Positions 56,966 through 64,000 of a DNA stretch of 64,000 nucleotides are shown here, piece after piece. The notes beneath the pieces were generated by a model that did not search any database, had not been told where the DNA came from, and was given only the letters and a program-made list of their open reading frames with translations. Numbering within the stretch: position 1 is the first letter of the stretch; every line of letters begins with the position of its first letter. The stretch comes from Cubamyces lactineus (Eukaryota; Basidiomycota; Agaricomycetes; Polyporales; Polyporaceae), in contig JACDTU010000001.1 of assembly GCA_022376465.1 (NCBI GenBank), positions 1,178,001 to 1,242,000 on the forward strand, given 5' to 3'. Made by a program: the position numbers and the translations under genes.

Positions 56966-58572
56966 TCAGAACCGCCGGCCTCCCCGCTTGATAGGCTGCT
57001 TCACACCACGTCTCGCGGTACTCTTGACTTGCGACGCATGCCCTTTCCGCTCGTCCTCACTGTCATCGTCGCTAGACGTTACAGCCTTCCTGGTTTTCTT
57101 CGGAGGTGGGAGCGGCGACGATGATGCAGAGGGAGAGCCAGAGCTTTTGCGCGACGGGAGAGGCTCGGGTTCATCTGAGGTAGCACGCTTGGAGGGAACT
57201 GATGGCGCTGGACTACTGGACTTTCCTTGATCTTTGACAACATCCTTCCCCTTGCCCAAGAGAGAAGGGAAATCGTCCTCATCCGGTTCTTCCTCGGTGA
57301 CAGAGTCATCATCTTGTATAGTCTTAGGAGCTGTCCGAGGGACGATTGTCTTCGCTTCATCCCCTTCTCCCTGTATGCTGCATTCAGCTGGCGCCGTATG
57401 CATTTGGCCGGTGGACTTACAGCCAAGAAGTCTCTGAGCGCTGATGGAGAAGCCGCCCGACGTAGCGGAGGCTCGGGAACGGCTCGTGGGGCTGCCGGCG
57501 GAGAAGGTGGCCTGAGATCCGGAGCTTGTGTCTCTGCTACGATTCGAGCTGCAGATGGCTTCAATGTGACACATCATGGGGCTACAGGAGGGGCGACGTA
57601 CGGGGATCCGGGACGAAGTTGAAGACAGCATCCATCCGCCGAAGGGTCGTGGCGACGACCGGCTTGGACAACGTATTTTTGACGTGTGTGCCCACAGTAC
57701 GACGAGCTATCCTACCAATCCTGTCTGCGGACTGCGAGGCTACATTCAGCGGATGGCTCGGCAAAAGATGCAGGCGGACGATACCTTCTCAAGATCAGCC
57801 GCCGAAAGCTTTCCCACCGAGTCAACGGAAGAGAAGGATAGGTGGGTCACGCTGATCAGCGGCATGATGAGCTGCTTGGACAGGATGTCTGCGGATAGCT
57901 TGGGTCCGACAGCGAATGTCTCCCATCGCCACCGGAACGTGTCATTTCTGAGCTCAAACGCGAGGTCCTAGGATGGGTGGAACACGTGAGTGAGAGCAAA
58001 CCTGCCCCAGAAGGGAACACCTTACCGAATAGTTCGACTTCACAAGCTCGAACGTGAGGTCGGCTGCGCCGCCGAGAGAGTGAAGAGCGGCTAGAAATTC
58101 GATACATTTCTCCCTCCACGAGTCCTCCTCTTCCAGCATGGCCTTCCCTGTATTTGCTAAGGCATTGCAGTCGTGCCATCTCCGTGAAACTTGATGGATC
58201 GACAGTACTATAGCACAATGAGTCATTGAGCGGCCGGGTCAAGCATGCGAGCAAGAAATCAAGATGTGCACTTTCTCCCCAAACCGACCTCGTGTCTGTT
58301 ATCACAATGAAGCACTTCAAGTCGACCGTGGACGCATAGAACTTCTGTTTGGATTCAGCCCAATCATGATGTGAGCAGTCGAGCATTAGTAGTGAATGGG
58401 GCCGCCACTGACCAAGAGGTACGGTGTCGACGTGTCGTTGTCGACTTTCACAAGCCACTCTTTCGCATGGAGCAGATTGGCGTGGTCCTTGTGTCCAGAA
58501 TGATGGCGGCCATGAGGCCGGACGCCAGGCAATACATACCACGCTGCTGCTTACCTCGGACAAATACTCCAT
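56966..58572 (-). CDS. XLF/Cernunnos (NHEJ1-like) non-homologous end-joining factor
   Basis: DNA double-strand-break repair factor that bridges ends with XRCC4-ligase IV. The ATG is at 58572-58570. Exon 1 is 18 nt (MEYLSE). Spliced blocks follow: DHANLLHAKEWLVKVDNDTS, KFYASTVDLKCFIVITDTRSVWGE (the YxLKF...TDL-x-x-W-x-E core of the XLF head domain), REKCIEFLAALHSLGGAADL, FELVKSNYS|DLAFELRNDTF, RWRWETFAVG, LIMPLISVTHLSF (the end of the head), ADLEK and a coiled-coil stalk region (GRIARRTVGTHVKN). A Pro/Ala-rich then acidic/Ser tail ends in PIKRGGRRF at 56966. The basic-then-Phe C terminus looks like the XLF Ku-binding motif. The total is about 400 residues, longer than human XLF because of the tail. 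Assignment rests on these head-domain motifs. It is divergent from the FHA/G-patch gene. Confidence 0.85.
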
Positions 58573-58970
58573 GCGAACGGTTCTGTTTTCGATCAAGACT
58601 TCAACCTCCGACGAGCGGGAACGACTCTAGGCTTCGGGCGGCTCTTGTAATACAGTTCGTCAGCCTCCTATATCTCCCTCTTCGCACAGCGAATGCAGTT
58701 CATTCCTTGTCAGATACTGACCGTGGTGAATCGCTACGTGCGAAATGCGTTCCAGTGTGGCCAGGTTGTTTGAAACCGGAGTCGCCACCGCCACGCGGGA
58801 CGAACTACTCGTTGACCAATGGAAGCGTGAGAATTGCTACCATATTAGGCGCCGTAGATCCCAATGGGCGCTTCTCCCGCTAGGCTGCAAACGGCGACGC
58901 TCGACTCCTCTCCGAGTACTCTCCTTGCTTACTTACCTCCGCGAGTCTCATTTACACTGCAGTTGCGAAG
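58573..58970. promoter_or_regulatory. Divergent promoter region (XLF / FHA-G-patch)
   Basis: 398 bp between divergent ATGs. No TATA box is seen. A possible acceptor (CTGCAG at 58957-58962) just before the plus-strand ATG could mean a 5' UTR intron. Confidence 0.45.
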
Positions 58971-60254
58971 ATGGAGGAAGGAGAGATTGCAGTAGATCGA
59001 CGGGCTAATCTCACCGATGGCCAGCTTCACGCCTCTCAAAACCAGAACCCCGAGGATCCGCCAGGGGTGGATTCGGAAGGTTACTCACCCGCCATGGAGT
59101 GGCCGGGAGATGAGCGACTTCCCTTAGACCTGCCCTTCCCCGCGGGGCCGCACCAATATCCCAGCCCTGCAAGTGCTGCTTCTCCTACTTGTTCTTTACG
59201 ACTCCTTGTTCAGAGCAGCACCATCCTCCGCAAGCACCAAAAGCTAGCCCTTCTTGACGGATACTCGGAGATTCAGATCGGACGTGACCTCGCACTTCCG
59301 GGTTCAGACACTCCAAGGATACGCTTGAAGGAGCTGGAGGTCTCAAAGCTGCACGCGACCATTTTCTGGGACCAGGAGCGCCTGCAATGGTCGATCGTCG
59401 ACATGGCGTCGAAGCATGGCACGTTTGTCAAGCCGGCATCCGCATGTCTCCCGGACCCTACTACCGGCAGCGCTTCCGCGAGCACTTTGAATGAGAAGGG
59501 CATCCGGCTCTCTCCTCCGAGGGTCGCCAGCATACCGAGGACGTTACACCACATGGATCTATTGGCCATCGGTGGGACGACTTTCGTCGTGCATATCCAC
59601 GAAGGCGGCATGCCTTGTTCGGAGTGTTCTCCTCAGGCTGACGAAGAAATTCCGCTGTTCGCGCATCGCAACTTGGACGTCCGCAACAGCAGTAATGCTC
59701 CGAAACGCAAGCTCGATCCTACGCTTGGTACTTCAGACACGGGCCAACCTCAGAATCCAAAAAGAGCGCTCGCGGCCCTGAAGCGCAGCTTACTCGCTGC
59801 CCAAGGGCCTCCCTCCGGGTCCGCCTCAGGTTCTCGACCACAACAGTATGTTGACAGGAGCGCGCGACGGCGCGCTCTGCATCCCGATCGGACACCCGCC
59901 ACAACTCCGAGCGCAGAGAGATCGATGTACTCGTCCCCTTCCATCACGGCGCCTGCTACGCCTCCTCCTCCAGCCCCTGTCTCGACACCGCCTATGCCAC
60001 TACCGCCCACCAACATCGGGCATCGATTGCTTATGAAGCAGGGCTGGCAGCCTGGCACGGCTCTCGGGAGCTCGAATAGCGAGAACGAAGGTCTTGTCGC
60101 ACCCCTGGATCCTCCTTCGAACATCGGGAAGACGGGACTCGGTGCCTCGGCCCGAGTTACAATCTCGACGCCTGGAGCGCAAAGCGTAGATTGGAGAGAT
60201 GCTGGCAAGAGACGTCGTTGGGCGGAGTCCGAAGGTAATGAACAGCCGTCCTGA
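58971..60254 (+). CDS. FHA and G-patch domain protein (AGGF1-like)
   Basis: Intronless coding region of 427 residues. An FHA domain at about 75-212 has SLRLLVQSS, IQIGRDLAL (the phosphothreonine-binding Arg), VSKLHATIFWD (Ser-His) and SIVDMASKHGTFV (the Gly of the fold), then DLLAIGGTTFVVH. A G-patch lies at about 348-392: IGHRLLMKQGWQPGTALG, GLVAPLDPPSNIGKTGLG. The order FHA then G-patch is that of human AGGF1 and related RNA-processing proteins. G-patches activate DEAH helicases, and FHA reads phosphothreonine. Between them is a Pro/Ser linker with basic patches. The tail (DWRDAGKRRRWAE) is basic. I infer a nuclear role in splicing or RNA quality control. Confidence 0.88.
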   Translation: MEEGEIAVDRRANLTDGQLHASQNQNPEDPPGVDSEGYSPAMEWPGDERLPLDLPFPAGPHQYPSPASAASPTCSLRLLVQSSTILRKHQKLALLDGYSEIQIGRDLALPGSDTPRIRLKELEVSKLHATIFWDQERLQWSIVDMASKHGTFVKPASACLPDPTTGSASASTLNEKGIRLSPPRVASIPRTLHHMDLLAIGGTTFVVHIHEGGMPCSECSPQADEEIPLFAHRNLDVRNSSNAPKRKLDPTLGTSDTGQPQNPKRALAALKRSLLAAQGPPSGSASGSRPQQYVDRSARRRALHPDRTPATTPSAERSMYSSPSITAPATPPPPAPVSTPPMPLPPTNIGHRLLMKQGWQPGTALGSSNSENEGLVAPLDPPSNIGKTGLGASARVTISTPGAQSVDWRDAGKRRRWAESEGNEQPS

Positions 60255-61198
60255 CACACCTAGGCCATTATGCTACGACCTTGGAGTGGCGACATATTCA
60301 GAAGGTATACCCACCGCCAACCATCGATCCGGTGTTTAAACGCACAGGGTCTCTAAGGAGCACTATACGTTTTGCATAAGAATAACCATTGACTTGTAGC
60401 ACTATTTACAGGGGCATCTTATCGGGAATCCGTCGATTGATGGCAAAGCCACCGCATACCGGGACTCAGACGGTGCGACAGACAAGTGGGCCGCCGCTTG
60501 CGTAGTGGTGCTAATGTGGTGCTGCGCTGTCGCGCTCCCATCATCCCGCGACTCGGCGTGCCATCCGGGAGTTGGAAGCCGAGACTCGTGTTGGAGAGGC
60601 GCCGTCAGTTACATGCTTCATGTTGGAATGTATCGCTGGCGTAGTGGCAACGTCGCGCCCGCCGCCTACTGAGCGCCGCCGATGCTCGTAACTCGACGTT
60701 TGCGTCCTGTCCGCGTTCTGTACATTGTCCTCTGTTGCTGCATTCTCTTCGTACATTGTATGGCGCCAGATTTGGCATGAACGGCTCAAAGAATTTATCA
60801 ATGTTATGTACGCATACGTGATTGGAGATCAAGGAATGATGGTGCGCGTAAGAACGTCGCGAAGAGCGCAAGGTACGGGCGTCTGAGCGTGTTTGTGCGG
60901 GCGCTGGAGCGCGTTATTTGCGCGGCTTTGGCGATCACGTGGGGGCGCGACACCGTAGAGGTTGAAATCGCGAAACGAACAGTCTTGTCGTTGCCTTGAA
61001 CCAGGCTGACACCTCCAGTCCTTCCGCCAGCCTCCTCCTCTTCCTCATACCACACAGCGCGTCGGGGCTTCCTTCCTTGCGACTTCCCCCTTCGACTTCC
61101 TTCTCCTTCGCCCCGACACTCCACACCGTCGCTGTCGCCCGACACTTCGAAACACTTTACAGCTACTCTTACATCGTAGATACACTTCTTCACTCAAG
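60255..61198. promoter_or_regulatory. Upstream region of the cyclin gene
   Basis: 0.94 kb: FHA/G-patch 3' UTR, then the cyclin B promoter. A C/T-rich leader occupies about 61010-61140. No exon is supported. Confidence 0.5.
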
Positions 61199-63546
61199 AT
61201 GGCCACCAACATGCGTGTACGTTGTCATCCACACACTCCGCGCGGTCTATATGGCTAATCTCACCGTTATTTTTTGTGTCGTAGCTTCCCATGCGAAACC
61301 GAACAGGCCCCCAACGTCCCAGGAATGCCGACGAGAACGCGATGAGCAGACATGTCCGCCAAGCATCCGGCATTGCGCTCGCAGGAGCATCCCGTGTCCC
61401 CGCAGGGCACGCCGTCAAGAACGCCGTTCAACGCCCCGTCCTTACTGAGGTTACTACCACGGCTGTCAACCGTACGGGCAAGGTTCGTTCATCCCCCATC
61501 ACGCTATGCCATCTTCCGTTCCTCTGCATCCCTATCTCTCCCTTTCCTCCACATTCGAGACGATAGCGTGCCCCGAAAGCATGAGGCTATGATCTCGTTT
61601 ATCTGACTATGGTCGACGAGCCCGATGACCGGCGCTTTAGTGGCTAAGTCAAAACGCGACTTTGGGCGCCAAGTCGCGTCAGTGCATTTGGTTCAACGTG
61701 CGCGTGATCGCGATATCTGCCACTTTCGTCATTCCCCTCGCTCAATGCGGAGCCTTTGCCATGTTGTTCCCGGACAATCGTTGACCATCCGCGATCTCGA
61801 ATGTACCTCGCACGCTCGCTTTCATGTTCCCAACTCGACGACGCGGTCCCCGTCAGTGGCTACATACGTGCCTTGCACTAGGGTTGCCCTCATGGTTGGC
61901 TATCCCAGAGGCGTCATAGCGCGCTCTGCGCACATCGTGAATCGCGCATTGTGTTGTGAATGGGTGCTTACGATGCTATTCTCTCGGATAGGATGGCAGC
62001 AGCAAATTATCAGGCAAGGAGAAAGAGACCGTGGAGACAGGTCTCAAGCGCAGTCGCTCTTCGTCCCTTGCTGCTGCAACCGGTCCCCAACGAGTTCCCC
62101 TTGGTCCCACCAGGGTTTCCACTGCTGTTGCCCCTTCACAAGTCCATGCACGCCCGGTACCCGCGCGCGTCTACAGACCACACATCCCTCTACCAACAAC
62201 ACGTCGCGTCCCTGTCCCCCAAGAGCCCGTTACGCACGTTGCAGTACCCGAAGTTCACGAAGATGTCATGGATGTCGAGGATCACCATGCGACCCATGTC
62301 GTCGGCCAGTACGCCGCCGAGGAGGACGAGCTTCAGCTCAGCGATCGGGAAGAGGAAATCCTCCAGGACGAGGATGATGAGGGTGAGGTGAGCGAAGATG
62401 AGGAGCCTCTTGCGAAACGGCCGAGGGTATGGCCCGACGTCTCTACCGAGCGTGCGCAGCGATACCGTCGCGAGATTGAGGAGATCAAGGAGCACTTCCA
62501 CGATGAGATCGAGGACCACGATACGACAATGGTATCAGAGTACGCAGATGACATCTTCGATTACATGCAAGAGCTTGAGGTGAGTAGACCATGTCTTCTG
62601 AACCTTTCTCTATCCATGACTCACGTTGGCTGTAGGAGGAAGTCATGCCCGATGCGGACTACATGGACAGCCAGACCGAGATCAACTGGCAGATGCGACA
62701 AACCTTGGTTGACTGGCTCTTGCAAGTACATTTGCGTTACCACCTACTTCCTGAGACCCTCTGGATCGCGATCAACATCGTGGACCGTTTCCTCACGAAG
62801 CGCGCCGTCTCTCTTATGAAGCTCCAGCTGGTCGGTGTCACGGCCATGTTCATCGCTGCGAAATACGAGGAGATCCTCGCCCCTTCAGTTGAGGAGTTCG
62901 TCTTCATGACAGAACGCGGGTACACGAAGGAGGAGATCTTGAAGGGCGAGCGCATCATGCTCCAGACCCTCGATTTCAAGATCAGCCACTACTGTTCGCC
63001 ATACAGCTGGATGCGCAGAATCAGCAAAGCGGACGACTACGACATCCAGACACGCACACTGAGCAAGTTCCTGACGGAGGTCACCCTTCTCGACCACAGG
63101 TTCTTGCGTGTCAAGCCCAGCCTTGTCGCCGCGATTGGCATGTACACGGCGAGGAAGATGTTGGGGGGAGACTGGGTACGTGGCCGTTCCTCTCGACATC
63201 CTGCTTCATATACTGCGCGGAACGCGGAGGGCACGCTGCCATCACGCTGCTTGCCTTTCTGCTTTCGTTGTATGTCATGGGCACGTGATGATGACGGCAG
63301 ACGGTTTGACTGACATGTGTCGTTGCACAGAACGAGGCGTTTGTGTACTACTCCGGGTTCCCGGAGGAGCACCTTATCCCTGGCCACAAGTTGCTCGTGC
63401 AGAAGCTTGCTGAAGAGGGCTTCTCACAACAGCACGTCTGCAAGAAGTACGCCACGAAGAAGTTCCTGAAGGCGTCTCTCTACGCGGTGGACTGGGCACA
63501 TCTGCACTTGCATGAGGCGATCGGTGAAGAGATGATCGACGAGTAG
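61199..63546 (+). CDS. G2/mitotic B-type cyclin
   Basis: Activator of the mitotic cyclin-dependent kinase. Exons 61199-61216, 61285-61471, 62014-62579, 62636-63175 and 63331-63546 sum to 1527 nt, giving 508 residues. The N terminus has a candidate destruction box (RPVLTEVTTTAVN, an RxxL). An acidic region and DIFDYMQELEEEVMPDADYM lead into the cyclin box: QTEINWQMRQTLVDWLLQVH, RYHLLPETLWIAINIVDRFL, LQLVGVTAMFIAAKYEEI, FVFMTERGYTKEEILKGERIMLQTLDF and YSWMRRISKAD. The second cyclin fold ends HVCKKYATKKFLKASLYAVDW. MRxxLVDWL and the overall length fit fungal Clb/Cdc13. The second intron is 542 nt, about ten times the local norm, and carries a palindromic E2F/MBF-like element. The last intron is 155 nt. 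Confidence 0.93.
61654..61679. promoter_or_regulatory. Perfect inverted repeat with E2F/MBF-like core, in cyclin intron 2
   Basis: ACGCGACTT (61654-61662), spacer TGGGCGCC, AAGTCGCGT (61671-61679). The arms are perfect 9-bp reverse complements. Each arm has an ACGCG/CGCGT core like the MluI cell-cycle box, and the centre contains TTGGGCGCCAA, close to the E2F consensus. It could act as an intronic enhancer or alternative promoter element for periodic transcription. Confidence 0.55.
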
Positions 63547-64000
63547 TCGCACCATCCTTCGCTTCGATCTTATGGACTCATTCGTATGCATATGCCTATG
63601 TCGTATGCAGCCTCGCTCGCCTACATCGTCGTCCTCCGTACTCGCCCCCCCATCGCCGTGGTCGTAATCACCTGTCCCTGTCCATGCCTACCCCTCAAAC
63701 CCGCACGCTACGCCGCCGTCATGATCTAGCTCGATTTCTCGTCCCATCTCCCATTCTCATTTCATCCACATCGTCTGCATCTCATCAACTCCACACGTGT
63801 TTGATTATTATCACTATCATCGCCCCGTCCACTGCCTACACGTCCTGTCCGTCCACTTGGCATGTCATCGTTATGTTTGTCATTCAGCTGCTTTCTCCCG
63901 CTCTCGGTTCGATTCCCCCTCGCATCTACCAGCAAGCTCCTCCAGCCATGACGGACACGTACGCGCGCTTATGCCAGGTGCTATATCGTGTGGCCAGTGT
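63547..64000. other. Downstream of the cyclin gene
   Basis: 454 bp to the window edge: C/T-rich, probably cyclin 3' UTR. A TTCGATTCC near 63905 resembles a tRNA B-box but no tRNA fold is possible around it. Confidence 0.5.

Noticed and set aside
63898..63925. tRNA B-box-like TTCGATTCC
   Set aside because: The flanking bases cannot form the T-arm stem, and no A-box or cloverleaf lies upstream.
1..64000. Search for CRISPR arrays, rRNA, intact transposons or a secondary-metabolite cluster
   Set aside because: No regular repeat-spacer pattern, no rRNA cores, no reverse transcriptase or transposase motifs, and no polyketide, peptide-synthetase or terpene-synthase motifs were seen.

Overview
This window looks like a chromosomal piece of a filamentous basidiomycete, most likely an Agaricomycete. 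Genes are dense and GC-rich and are cut by many short introns (mostly 46-95 nt, GT...AG, often with a CTAAC-like branch site). Several exons are far below 30 nt. The gene set is that of an ordinary fungal core genome: white-collar-2 type light regulator, sds22, ERG28, CAX exchanger, FOX2, AMACR, YOR1-like ABC transporter, DBP6, XLF and cyclin B. I see no rRNA, tRNA, CRISPR array or intact transposon. Because the genes are intron-rich, the gene models below were built by joining exons by eye. Where exon lengths are given, the sum is divisible by three and the joined protein has its family motifs.

Layout. 0-11 kb: 5' part of a PRMT5-type arginine methyltransferase (-), a small ankyrin protein (-), the WC-2 like PAS/GATA factor (+), the PP1 regulator sds22 (+), and a CCDC174-like nuclear protein (+). 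11-15 kb (-): a metallo-beta-lactamase-fold protein, a MoaD/MOCS2A sulfur carrier, and thiamine pyrophosphokinase. 15-28 kb: a tail-anchored protein of unknown function (+), a large intronless disordered protein (-), ERG28 (+), and an F-box/LRR-like protein (+). 28.4-34.6 kb: a 6.2 kb island with no gene I can support. 34.6-37.4 kb: a 19-exon Ca2+/H+ exchanger (+). 38.2-44.5 kb (-): the peroxisomal multifunctional enzyme FOX2, then an alpha-methylacyl-CoA racemase family protein. Both end in the peroxisomal signal AKL. 45-54 kb (-): a YOR1-like ABCC transporter and a Dbp6/DDX51-type DEAD-box helicase. 54-64 kb: a tiny four-exon Cys/His-rich gene (+) that no single reading frame reveals, the NHEJ factor XLF (-), an FHA/G-patch protein (+), and a B-type cyclin (+).

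Working together. FOX2 and the racemase are neighbours in the same pathway: peroxisomal beta-oxidation, with the racemase fixing methyl-branched acyl-CoAs. MoaD and thiamine pyrophosphokinase are both cofactor genes, but probably neighbours by chance. Three divergent pairs share short spacers: TPK with the tail-anchored protein, the disordered protein with ERG28, and XLF with the FHA/G-patch protein.

Most notable: the hidden 83-residue Cys-rich gene at 55.9-56.3 kb; microexons of 8, 13, 14, 19 and 23 nt, some coding catalytic motifs; an E2F/MBF-like perfect inverted repeat inside an unusually long intron of the cyclin gene; and a C-terminal Ku-binding-like tail on XLF.
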